This document shows positions 1 to 11,300 of a stretch of 59,395 bases of DNA, piece by piece. The first letter of the stretch is position 1. Each line of letters begins with the position of its first letter. The stretch lies in contig LSSL01007638.1 in NCBI GenBank assembly GCA_001953115.1, positions 1 through 59,395 of the forward strand. Reading direction: 5' to 3'. This DNA is from Smittium mucronatum. Taxonomy: Eukaryota > Kickxellomycota > Harpellomycetes > Harpellales > Legeriomycetaceae. Position numbers and translations under genes: made by a program. The notes below the pieces were generated by a model. It had not been told where the DNA came from. It worked only from the letters and a program-made list of their open reading frames with translations, and did no database searches.

Positions 1-186
1 GGTGGTGGTGGTGGAGGTGGTGGTCTATGATAGCAGATTGGAGGGCGACAGGGCCTGGGTCTTGGTCTTGGAATTCGACAAGGTCTTGGTCTTGGAATTC
101 TACAAGGTCTTGGTCTTGGAATTCTACAAGGTCTTGGTCTTGGAATTCTGCAAGGTCTGGGTCTATGAATTCGACAAGGTCTGGGT
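1..186. repeat. 24-bp tandem coding repeat plus poly-Pro (GGT)n tract
   Basis: Between about 60 and 205 the DNA repeats with a 24-bp period. Each unit contains a GAATTC and an AAGGTCT-like core, and neighbouring copies are near identical. It encodes the octapeptide RPCRI(H/P)RP on the minus strand. At 1-24 a GGT-type triplet run encodes poly-Pro. The near identity suggests recent unit expansion and makes the tract prone to length variation and assembly breaks. Confidence 0.85.
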
Positions 187-599
187 CTATGAATTCGACA
201 AGGTCTAGGATGATGTCTACAAGGTCTATTGCGATGTCCGCAAAGTCTAGGACGGTGTCCACAACGTCTAGGAGTGTACCCACAAAGTCTTCTCCCACCA
301 CAATTATGCCTACCATGATGGCAACAAGATCTTGCGCGATGACCACAGGATCTTGCGTGATGTCCACAAGATCCACCGCGACGGCCGCCACAGCCACCAC
401 CACCACCTCTTCTACACGATATTTCGGGCAAGTTGGGGTTGGATAGTTCGCTTACAATTGACAAATCCATAGCTGAAGGAACCTTAAGGCCATTGTCGGC
501 GAAAATATCGGGTTTCTTTTGTTCGGGCTGATTGGCAGCGACGATTGAGATTATAGCTAGAGTAGCTAGCAATCTCTTAACGAATGGATTGAACTCCAT
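1..599 (-). CDS. Secreted Cys/Arg/His/Pro-rich repeat protein (5' part, runs off window)
   Basis: An open frame on the minus strand starts at the ATG at 599-597 and is still open at the window edge, giving 199 codons. The N-terminus looks like a signal peptide: Lys8-Arg9, then a hydrophobic stretch LLATLAIISIVAA, with likely cleavage near residue 22. A short acidic/polar linker follows. From Cys62 the chain is almost entirely Cys, Arg, Gly, His and Pro. Residues 78-134 have Cys about every 7 residues in CGHRxRx-type units. From Cys134 the unit becomes an octapeptide, RPCRI(H/P)RP, repeated about six times (24-bp DNA units, each with an EcoRI-type GAATTC). The visible end is a poly-Pro run. 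No known family is recognised. Secretion is inferred from the signal peptide; metal binding (Cys plus His) or a cell-wall or surface role is only a guess. A GTAAGC lies inside the frame, but a matching 44-nt intron would break the frame, so I read it as coding. Confidence 0.75.
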   Translation of the reverse strand, partial: MEFNPFVKRLLATLAIISIVAANQPEQKKPDIFADNGLKVPSAMDLSIVSELSNPNLPEISCRRGGGGGCGGRRGGSCGHHARSCGHRARSCCHHGRHNCGGRRLCGYTPRRCGHRPRLCGHRNRPCRHHPRPCRIHRPRPCRIHRPRPCRIPRPRPCRIPRPRPCRIPRPRPCRIPRPRPRPCRPPICYHRPPPPPPP

Positions 600-2131
600 T
601 GACTTTTAAATATCTCTAGATAAAGGGCTATGTGTTCGGAAAGTATGTTTTTTTTTAATTTGTGTGTATTTTAATATTAAGAAACTTTATAGTATTACTT
701 TATAAAGCAAGAGTCTAAAAAAGTATTGGGAAAGAGGGATTTTTGTTTTAAACCTCTTGGCTCTATATAATATCTGGTTTTAAACGAGATTTTGTCTATA
801 TTTATACTATTGGTAAAGAAGAAAAATATCAGTTATAAAGAGTAAATGTTCTTTTTTAAAAAAGAATAATAATATATTAATCGGCATTGAAATCAAAATA
901 TGCACACTTGACATTTAAAAAAAAAAAAAGAAGTCTATCCTCTTATTAAAAGTAAGGGGCTTCATTTCCGTAAATTTGATATAAACTGAAAATCGAAAAA
1001 ATATTTCGATATGTGGATGGAAAAAAAATAAAAGATAATAAAACTTTAAACTGGGGTAAATAAATGAGTATCGATAAATGATTTGATATACATTAAATTC
1101 ATGAAAACGATTTTTTAAAGCGGATTTTTAGTTTTCACGCTTAAAAAAGCTTTCAATTATATCTTATTTGCTTAAGACTTTGTCTTATCATTTATACCCA
1201 TTGAAATTTGATCTCCGGACGATCATTCCAGAATTGTTATAATTTAATCAAGCTTTTAGTCGATTTTTTTTCTGGAATAAACTTTTTTAATGTAATAGTT
1301 TACATGATTTTCAGTTGACTATTTATCTGTATTTATGGCGCCTTTGGGTTGGATATTAGGTTATCACTACAAATGATACAAACTACCACCGCTTTTTTTC
1401 AGTAAAAACTCTACCAAATTACATGTGATTTCCATATAAAAATTATAATTTGGGTGGAATCAGAGCCATTTACCTAATACTCATTTCAGAAAGGTCTAGA
1501 ATAAAGCAAGAAAAAGACATCAAATAATTAAAAAAAGGCTAGACGCTGTGCAAATAGAATCATTTTTTTTTGTTATCAAATAAACGAGATGAATTTTGTT
1601 CTGGATCAGTATCTGTACCAAATGAATTTTTTTTGTTAAAACATCTCTTCGAAATGATGCGTTTTATTTTATTTTTATTTTTTCGCATAATCAAAATGGG
1701 TTAAATAAAATCAGGTAAATAGACAATTATGCTTAAAGTGTTTGGAGAATCTGGAATTATATTTATATCATTATAAAGTGAATTGAGATCATAAGAGAGG
1801 GGATAATAACAGCAGAAACTGCTTTTTGGACAAGATAACAATAATTACGAAACCGAAATAGATTTTTATTACTAGAAAATGGGATTTGGGTGATACTAAA
1901 TAATGTTTTAATTAAGATCTACACTGTGAATTGCTTGAATAGCAAGAAAATTCGGACTAGAAATGATTCCTAATTATAAAGAGCAGCTTGAGTTTCTATA
2001 CTATATCTCTGTGCATAATGTTTAAAAAAAATATACATTCTAATTTTCGGCATAGAATAACTAAATGCCTACTCATTTTAGACAATTTGAGGTAGTATGG
2101 AAATTTTCCATAAGTAAAATTTTAAATGATG
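600..2131. other. AT-rich intergenic region without a supported gene
   Basis: This 1.5-kb stretch lies upstream of the secreted repeat protein gene and downstream of the unknown gene that ends at 2132, both on the minus strand. It is full of A and T homopolymers and in-frame stops in all frames. No open frame longer than about 60 codons and no recognisable RNA gene was seen. It should contain the promoter of the repeat protein gene near 600-900. Confidence 0.6.
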
Positions 2132-3195
2132 TTAATGTTCAGTGTAGAAATGGGGTAGCGGAGGAGCTGATAAGGCAGCTTGGATGTTCACGGCGAGTTT
2201 TTTGTTTTTAGCAGATAATTCATCTGATATTTTATTGATTCTAGTAATATCCAGGTCCGATTGACCAGGTTCATTTTCTTTGAGTTTACTAGAGTCATTG
2301 CCACTGATATCTGAAAGAGCAAGAGTCTCGTTGTTTACTGCTTTTAAGAGCCAGTCTACTTGTCTAACAAATGTAGCTGAATTAAATGGAAGAAATCCCG
2401 GCTCATTTCCGTTTTCTGATAAAGATTTAGAGCCTTCAAGGCTGCTATTTACAGGAACTTCGTTTTCGGGAAACGGTAACCCCACCGATTTGTTCGCAGA
2501 ATTAGTTAGTCCCAGTGCATAGTTTTGTGAATCGAGTTGAGAATGACGGAAAATATCAACTTGAAGATCTGTTTCTGCTCTTGAACTTTCAATAAAATCG
2601 GCGAATTGGGAAAAATCAGACAGAATTCGACTAGCCTCCAGTTTCATCGTGATGGGATCTACTCTAGGCCCAGACCCTATATCCAGGGCCGATAAACCAA
2701 ATTCATCTGAAAGGGTTTCGAGCTTGTTCAGCCAAAAGTTGAAGGATATAAGTTTCTTTTGTATTTTTTGAATCCTAAAATCAGATTTCACTTTTACTTT
2801 TGCCCTGCTTTCTTCGGAAACCTCAATATTTTCGTGGATTTTGTCCCATTTGATTTGATCCCGATCGATCTCGATTGAAATATCCTCTCCATACTCGGAG
2901 GCCTCAACATCGAAACCTTCGTAGGAACTTGAATCACAGGGTTTTAGTCTAAAAGCAAAAGTTTTACCCAAATAAAAAAAAAACAGATGTTCAAATATAA
3001 GCAACTTTTATGTGTGTAAACAATAAAAGGATAAATATTACATTTCAAAAAACAAATCATGTTGGGACTAGAATAACAAACTTACATAGTATCTAACAGA
3101 TCGATTGCCTCTAATTTGAGCTTTTCCACAAGTAAAATGCAGTCATCGACTGCCTTGAAATGCAGCTCTAAGGCCTCTCTTTGGCTTGGATCCAT
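2132..3195 (-). CDS. Unrecognised two-exon protein, about 308 residues
   Basis: Exon 1 runs 3195-3086 and exon 2 runs 2948-2132, separated by a 137-nt intron with a GTAAGT donor and a polypyrimidine-GCTTTTAG acceptor. Exon 1 ends in phase 2 and exon 2 restores the frame (ATA, Ile), which supports the model. The start is the first ATG of exon 1 (MDPSQREALELHFKAVDD). The N-terminal 40 residues look like an amphipathic helix. The middle (around KKLISFNFWLNKLETLSDEF) is also helical, followed by a Ser/Asn/Glu-rich linker and a short C-terminus rich in Lys and Ala ending PPLPHFYTEH. No membrane segment or signal peptide is seen. It could be a divergent subunit of a helical complex (Mediator or kinetochore type), but I see no diagnostic motif. 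It lies head-to-tail 210 bp downstream of the ArfGAP gene. Confidence 0.65.
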
Positions 3196-3319
3196 TTCTT
3201 CTACTATACTAATTATAAAAATATCTTAAACTATTCTTTGATTATATTTCACTATTTATTTTTTGGCTAAACTACGAAATTTAATTTATATAATTCATTG
3301 AATCAAGAAATCATCTACC

Positions 3320-3325
3320 ATTGGC
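3320..3325. promoter_or_regulatory. CCAAT-box-like hexamer (ATTGGC)
   Basis: ATTGGC sits about 125 bp upstream of the ATG of the unknown gene at 3195. It is one of a series of GCCAAT hexamers found upstream of most genes here and fits the HAP/NF-Y CCAAT core. Binding is inferred, not shown. Confidence 0.3.
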
Positions 3326-3405
3326 CTAAAAATCCACTTCACAATTATAGCGAGCGAATGATGAAACAGTAAAGTATATTTAACTGAGAAAATTACGTAA
3401 TAAAA

Positions 3406-5119
3406 CTACTTGAAAAATGAATCCAAATCCACTAGATTATTCTTGGTGGTTGATTGGGTTGGCTGAGCCCATGGATTTTGCGAATCCAACAAATCAGCTA
3501 CCAGGGGTTTAGGCTGGGAAGCTGTGTTCTGAGTACTGGAGTGGTTATTAGAGGTTGCAGCTGGCATGTTTGAAAAATCGAAGATATCATTGTGGCCGGT
3601 TCCCGCATTATAGCCAACATGCACGTTCTGTACACTGCTGGTAGTTTGCGAAGTGAAGGAATTCTGTTGCTGAGAATAGTTTGGAAGCTGGGCTTGGAAT
3701 GACGGCGTAGAGTCATGGCTTGAATTTAATCCGCTACCTGTAGAGTATACATTTGATTGGTTTGGACCATTATTTCCAAGGCTGTTGAGCAAAGAGTTTT
3801 GTGGTGCGATGTTGTTAAACGCTTGGCTTTGAGATTGGTTTGTTGCTGGGACAGAGGAATTGCTTGACCCGCCAGAATACAGCGAAAGGATAAAGTCCTT
3901 GTCAAAGACTGATGGGCTGGATACGGTCTCGCTTTTGGGTTGTTCCTGGGCAGGGGTTGAGGAAATTGTGGTAGAAGGATTAGAAGGGATGGTGTCATTA
4001 ATTTTGGCTTCAGAAGCACCAATGAAGTCCCCAAATGGATCAACTGTATTCTACAGAAAAAATAAATGGAAAAATATGAGATTTGGTAGTTTATATAAAT
4101 AAAAATGCGAAAATCCTTAAAGGATTATTAGTGTTACATTTTTGGGTGATGATATAGACAAGTTAGAATCCATATCTAGGCCTAAAAGATCGACTGCTGT
4201 AGCATTCTTTTTGGCAGTGCCCTTGGGGGGCAATGGAGGCATATCAGAAGAGCCGGCTGTGTTATCTTTAGCTGAAGGGCTGTTAATGAGATAATCAATT
4301 GATGAGGTAACGTTTCCATTGAATTTCTGTAACGCTTTGATGTTTTGTTCAATATTTTCAAACCCCATGTTGACTAATTGTTTAACCTTGTGATGAGAAG
4401 CATTATACATGTTTTTGGACGATTTAGAATTCAAGTAGCGGATAGCTGATTCAACTCTATAATCGAATCTTTCCAAAGCTGCCAAATTTTCTCTAACATC
4501 AGTAAATCCTAGATCTTTAAGCTTCGTAAGCCCAGAAATTTTGTTTCTTTCGTTTGAAGACATGCTAATGTTTGATGTGGACGAATATTCGGCTTTGACG
4601 GGGCCTTCGGAAACGATACTAGGATCTGGAATCTAAATCAAAGCGATATTTTTTCAAGGTCAGAAATGTAAAAAATAAATTAAAATTTTATGCAAAAAAT
4701 GGTAATGGTCTTTAAGTTACATTATTTCTGCGATTGACAAACATGCGGCGCTCATACTTATCCCTAATAAATCTTTCAAGTTGGCTGTCGGAGCGAGTAG
4801 AAACTCTGGTTTCTGGGTTGGGGTAGAAATACTCATTTGCTTTAATATTCCCTATTTTGGAGAAATGCTCGATTTGCTCAGGCAACCAATTGTCTAAACT
4901 TATTGATTTAACCTTAGAAATATGAGTGCCTATTCTCCTGTGAAATCCTCCGCAACGAATGCATAAGAACACTCCTAAATTCCATGAGGCCCAACGGGGA
5001 CCTTGAGTGCCGCAGTCCGCACACACAGAATTCCCTTCCTGACGGAGCATCTGCTGTAAGATTTTCGCATTCTTTTCGTTAAGAAGCTTCTTTTCTCTTT
5101 CGTTCAGAGTAGTAGCCAT
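3406..5119 (-). CDS. ArfGAP with two UBA domains (Gts1/Ucp3-like)
   Basis: There are three exons: 5119-4721, 4632-4138 and 4050-3406. The introns are 88 and 87 nt with GTAAC-type donors and TTTAG/CTGTAG acceptors, all phase 0, giving about 512 residues. The ArfGAP zinc finger is complete: Cys33-x2-Cys36-x16-Cys53-x2-Cys56, then the arginine finger at Arg61 (CIRCGGFHR). It should stimulate GTP hydrolysis on Arf proteins during vesicle traffic. Two UBA-like domains follow at about 165-205 and 213-252, each with an LGF/MGF loop, suggesting ubiquitin binding. The C-terminal half is Ser/Asn/Gln/Thr-rich with a DPFGDF motif and ends FFK, like the Q-rich tail of Gts1. The frame continues upstream to 5245, but I chose the ATG at 5119 because MATTLNEREKK begins the conserved domain. 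A single UBA is more usual, so the tandem pair is notable. Confidence 0.88.
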
Positions 5120-5390
5120 ATTGATATCACCAAAAATCGCCCAAATATCTAAATTAAGTTTCTGCAAAGCTGTACAACTAAGAAAATTACTCTTGGCTGA
5201 TTTTTGATTATGATATATATTTCTCAAGACTAGACTCAAATCCATTAGGTATTTCCTGGCCTATACTCCAATCAGCTTCTATTTTTACCATACACTCCCC
5301 TGCTAATAATCACCTATATTCACATTGTTAACGCATTAATCTACCAATAGAGTGTGTTTTTACATACTTGACATTGGGCTTTATCCCGCC

Positions 5391-5396
5391 ATTGGC
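5391..5396. promoter_or_regulatory. CCAAT-box-like hexamer (ATTGGC)
   Basis: ATTGGC lies about 270 bp upstream of the ArfGAP start codon, in a locally less AT-rich stretch (5250-5480) that is probably the promoter. Confidence 0.3.
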
Positions 5397-8300
5397 GACA
5401 ACTCATTTCCCATCTCGCCTGTTATCCCGGCAAATTACATTGCGCACTTTTATAGCCATCCAAATTTTAACGAGCCATTTGCAGGGACCCAATAGAATGG
5501 TTAAATTTCAGTTCTTGAGTCTTTAGAGAAATCACATCGATTAATGGCTTTCTTTTTGTAGAGTCAGTAATATCGCCTCAGTATCAGTGTAAATATCTCA
5601 ATTTCAAATCCTCTATTACTTTTGTCATTTAAGCCCGCTGATTTAACTATTCATCGAGCCTGTCGTGTAAAATTAATTCATATTACGAGGGAAAAAAAGG
5701 GGTTATTAAGTCTTATATTTCTATTAGGCAGTTCAATCAAAGATACAAAGTCAATAAATCTAAATGAGGGACCCAAAACTTCAAAATTTGTATTTCTCCC
5801 TTTCGCTTGATGAATTTCTTTAATTCATAGTGAAAGTAAACCTTAAAGAAATCTATTGTAAAAATACGAAATTACCTAAAACCAAATTCAAGTTTAGATT
5901 TTGATAGAGGCTATTGAAAATAATCCCCAGGACACAAAAAATCCTACTAAAATAGGAATATGATTTTAGATCGAAATACCCAGCATAACTAAGAAAGATC
6001 AAAGAATCTATAATAAAATTTAAATAAAATTTTAAACCTGGTATTTAAAGTAGAAATGCACCTTGGAATAAAAACAAAAGTTAAAAAAATGATGTGATGA
6101 GGAGTACACCATACGTATTCGAATAAAATCTATACAAAATTAAGGGAAGAAATTTTGAGCATCCCTGGATCAATCCAAGAAAAAAAATTGGCAGTAAAAG
6201 TACAACATTTGAAATTTATTAGAGTGGAAAAATATCATTATTGTATTTTAAAATTAAAGAAGAAGCAAATAAAAAACATATTTGTCCCCAAAAGATATCA
6301 GATTGCAGTAGTGAATGGGATGATATTGATATCACATCGTAAAATGACTTTATCATCGAGGAACTGGCCTAAAATCCTCAAGGTCTGCTACAAAATTTAG
6401 GCAGAATATTAACCAAATGGACAAAACTTTATTTCGTAAAACTTTCAAAGTTTTTGGTTCATGCTTTTAAAGTATACAATCTTAAAGAATAATCGCAGAG
6501 TTTTTTTTTGAAATAATAAACCCCAATCACTAGAAAAAGAAGGAATTTTTATTATATGGCACACCTAAAAATAATACAAAATTGTCTCTATAATTATCTT
6601 TAAAAAATAAAAAAGTGCTACCGAATTTAATACTCTGAAAAATTATTTAAAAGTTTTCAAATTTCCAATCAAATAAATAAGTTATGTAAAAACTAACTAT
6701 AAAAGGATGCTATAACTATAAAAAATTGTATATTTCAAAAATTTACTAAATAACGAAAAAAACAATATAAAATTAAATAATAATATAAAATGTATCGGTC
6801 CTTCAAGGTTACTTTAAATTGTTTTTTTATAATAGAATTTAATAAGACACAATAAAATGTATTATAAAAAAAAAGCTAAAAAACTGGATAACAAATCACA
6901 AATTTTAATTTCAATACCCACAAAAGGTATAATTCTGAAATTCTCTATCATAGAGTAAGGATATCGAATGGATGTTAGAAAAATTTTAAATAATGATATT
7001 TATAGCAAATATCGTCAAAAATATTTATTTTCAAGAAAAAAAATCATTCTGAGCCGAGAAATCATTTATAATACTATTATGGATAATAATATATGAGCCC
7101 CCTGATAAACTATCTATCTCCAGCCCCTAATATGATATCGAAGGAAATGATCAGGGATATAAAAAAAATTGGAAATTGTGTTTAATAATTTTTATCTATA
7201 TATTTTTCCGAATTAAAATAAATTAAATTAAAATTGTTTTTTCTTTTGGATTCCTAAAAAAATTGAATCCCACAAAAATGAAGGCGATGAAAAGGTTTAA
7301 ACCGTGAAATTGTGGCAGATGACAGTTTTCTCAGAGAAGAAAACATATTTATATGTCACTGTATTAAAATATTGTCATTAAAAATTCTTAGAGCCCAGGT
7401 GGAAATTTTTTTTTGAAATTCTCTCGTATTTCATAAAATTATACACAAATCTTATAGTAATGGTATATATTAAAATATAAATATTTGGGATAGCTCTAAA
7501 GTACGATAAACAGTAAAAGATACTTATCTTGGATAAAATCTATAAAACCTAACATTCTCAAATTAAATAAAAATATTGATAACCGAATTCTAAAAATAGA
7601 AAGATTTTAAATGATAAATTATTTTAAAAATTCGTAAATTTTAACATGAAACAAATAAATAATTAGAAAATTTCATGAAAAATATTTTTAATAGGTAAAG
7701 TGAAATTTTGAAGCGTAAGGCTCTTTTGAATGCTCATACTGAAAATTATGAAGAAAGATCCCTTTATATTTGAAATACGGGTCTTTTTAGAAAAAAATGT
7801 CTTTTAATTATGGTTTACCCGGAAAATTTTTGGCAAATTTTTTCAAATTCCGTGATAATTTTGTGTATACTTCTTTTTTTTTAATAAAATCCGAATATTA
7901 GCTCATATAGAACTGAATCATCTTATTAAATACATGGTCTCAATCCAAGTAATCTTATTTATCTTTTGTAATTTTTTACGATATAAAACTTAATTTTTCA
8001 AAATGAATATATCATACATATGTATCATCATGTAATTTACAAATATAATTTAGTCAAAGATATCCCAGATGAAATTATCATACATACCTAGAAATTATAA
8101 AATCATAAAAAATGAAATCTAGCTTTAAACTGAATAATTAACCATTTATTTAGAAAAACCTTCTCTTTTTGAAGTATTTATAGGATGGATATAAAATTGC
8201 TTCAATAAAACTATTGAAAATTTAAAATAAAAATAATTCAAAATCATCCATTAGCAGTACTGAGAATGAGGGGTCAATTTCAGAAATGATTATATTTTGG

Positions 8301-11300
8301 AGTTTGATTTAAATTTAAAACAAAACATGCTCATCTATGTCTTTAAATCTGAAAAAATTAAATGTGAAATCTAAATTTAATGAGTTAAATTTAAATTAAC
8401 TTTCATTTTTTTAGAAAAAGCTGAAAATAATCATTTATTTGTGTATAGAATTTCAGAAGATATAAGTTGAAAATATAACATTTGAATCATTCTTGGACCT
8501 TACACTTATCATAAAAAAGAGTTTTAAAAACCACTATTGATCTAATATTAATAATTTAGTTTTAAAATTATTTATAAAAAAACAAATCTATAAAATTTTC
8601 TCTAGTGATCTGGATAGAACCAATATTTCTCCTTAATTTTTGTCGAAAAGTTAGAATATTTTATTTAAAAATAAATGCATATTTAATTTTAAAATAAAAT
8701 TTTCTATAAAAATTTGATCTTTTTCAAAAAATTGGCGAGCGGAGGTATATTTTAATTGATTCGAGTTTAAAGGAGAAAAAAATATCTGTGTATGCATGAA
8801 TCAGATTATGAACTTATTTATTTTTGGAATTATGTAAAAAAAAATTATTTAGAAATATAATAGAAATTAAAGTATCATTTTCAGCATAAACAGAAAAAAA
8901 AATCCATATTGGATGGATCATAGTTATTTGATCCATTTATTTTATAAAATTCTGATATATAAAGATCATGGGGTCAAAATATTGATAATAAACAAGCTTT
9001 ATTACAAATTAATTAATTTTTTTAATAAATTAGCTCTTTACGTGACTTTGACTTTAATAAATTTAAATTTCCAGAAAATATACTCTATTTTCATCTTAGA
9101 GCTACTTAAACTAAAATATATTGTCGCATATACTATTTTAATCTTTATATGAACAGTAAAGGTGTATTTCAAATTTATTTTAAAGAAAAAATTGATGATT
9201 AATACTTGTTAAAACTGATAGATGGCCAATAAGTCATATAAAAAATAAAATAAAAATTTATTATCACATTAATTAATTTTATAAATAAAAAAGACACATA
9301 TACACATATAATATTTATTTAATTTTAAAGATACAAAAAATTAAATAAAATATATAAAAATAAATACCCCCGAGTTATTAAAAACAGATATAAAATTAAT
9401 ATTTGATTTCAGACTCCAGAAAATAAATCTCTTCATAATAACTTTTGAGAAATTTTTGTGGTGATTCAGAAAGTAGATTTACTAAAAATTAAAAATATCA
9501 AGCTTGGTAAAAAAAACTCGGCTAATTATTGGTAAAATATTAAATTCTATTTTTTAACTCATTAAAATAGGAAGCCCTTAATATTAATCTGAAATTTTAT
9601 GAAAAAACCTTTAATATTTTATTATCTCATTTTCGATTGTCAAATTTAACTATTTTTGCTATTATTAAATTTATATTTAACAGAATAAATATTTTCACAA
9701 AACATAATCACAAATATTAGGTCATTAATAAATTTATTTCCAAAAAATGACAAAGAAAAAATCAAAATTATCCTTTAATAAGACAAAAAAAAATTTTTTT
9801 AACTTGTTTCCTGTTTGAATTTTATTTTGTAAATATTATAGAACTAATTAAATGATTAAAATTCATATCAATAAACACTGAGCATATTTTATAAATTTTG
9901 AAAATTTTCTTAACTTTCTATTATAAAAAATAATTTTACAAGTTTTTTTTAGTTAAAAATTATAATAAAGTCAATATATTATATCTTATAGGAAACAATG
10001 TTAGTTGTCATACCCCCTTCTTTAAAAAAATCAAGAAAAAAAATACTATTTATGGAATCAAAAAATTTATTCAGTTTGGAAAAAGTCATATAATCAAATA
10101 ATAAAATGAATTTTTAGATAAAATTTCATAATATGCGATTATAAAGAAAATTAAAAAAATATTTCACCAAAATTTATCTAATTTTTTTAGTTATTATTTT
10201 CATCCTTTGTAAAATTTCAATAAAAAAAGGGGTTATCCCTTTTTATTTTTTTTAATTAATAATTTTTTTTAAAACTCGGTAGACCAAAAATAAGTTATCA
10301 TCTCTTTATATAAATAATTAGACGGATTTTTTTTTGTAAATTTTTAAATAAAAGGCTTAAGCTCTCCTAAATATTACTGATATTTTCACAAATATATTTT
10401 TTTGATACACGATTGTATCAATGAAATATTTGCAGTATATTTATAATTTTTTTTATAAAAAAACTTTCAATTTTCATTCAAATAATAATTTTTTGAATAC
10501 TTAATAAATATTATATCAATTTTAAATCGTTATTTTATTTGAAAAAATTATTATTTAGTCCGAATAATGTGCCTTATTTAATTAAAACTCCTTGTAACTG
10601 ACTTTAATTATATATAATAAAATACTTTTCAGATCTATAAAAATCGTATTCTCTGGGGCTATATTTCATTAAAAAGATTTAATTTTAGATTACTTCCTGT
10701 TCTTATTTTTTAACTATAAAAAAAATTAGACAGTTATTTAAACGCTGTTATCATTGAGATTAATATTTAAAAAAAATATTAATTGAAAGTACATCTAAAA
10801 TTTTCCCACGGGTTATTATCCAAAAGACCATAAATATATGATTCTTTAAAATGGGGTTTTTTTCAAAATTAGGTAATACTATAGTTTGATTTAAATTGAT
10901 TTAATTAAATTATATTACTGCTAAATGGATTTTTTTGATCTATAAAGATTTTTATGCACACACCAATAAAATTTATTTAAAATTTAATCTTATTTAGATT
11001 TGTAATAGCGATTTTTTTTTACTAGATTATTCTAATTTTCAAATTTATCTAAACATAAAATTAGTCTTGTCAAATCAGAGATTTTTAATCCATAATATAT
11101 TTATATCTTGAAAATTATTAACGAGAGGTTAATTTAGTTTTAACCTCTTAAGCTTAAAAAATTACAAAAATAAAAATAAAAAATAGAATGAATACTTATT
11201 TTTTATTTTTTTTCTTATTTTTTTGACTTTTAAGAATATTTTTAACATGTATTCTCTATAAATATTATATCGTAACTAATTAAAACTAAAAATGTATTAT

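Noticed and set aside
27..446. Plus-strand open frame with Trp/Ser/Asn repeats
   Set aside because: It is the antisense of the secreted repeat protein. The minus frame has a signal peptide and regular Cys spacing, while this frame has neither.
5120..5245. Upstream in-frame extension of the ArfGAP first exon
   Set aside because: The extra 42 residues precede the usual start of the domain and look unconserved; ATG 5119 gives the typical N-terminus. A longer form cannot be excluded.
6155..6400. 81-codon Lys/Ile-rich open frame in the AT desert
   Set aside because: It relies on a non-ATG start, has no recognised motif, and its length is unremarkable for the composition. The region might be old decayed coding sequence, but nothing supports a gene.
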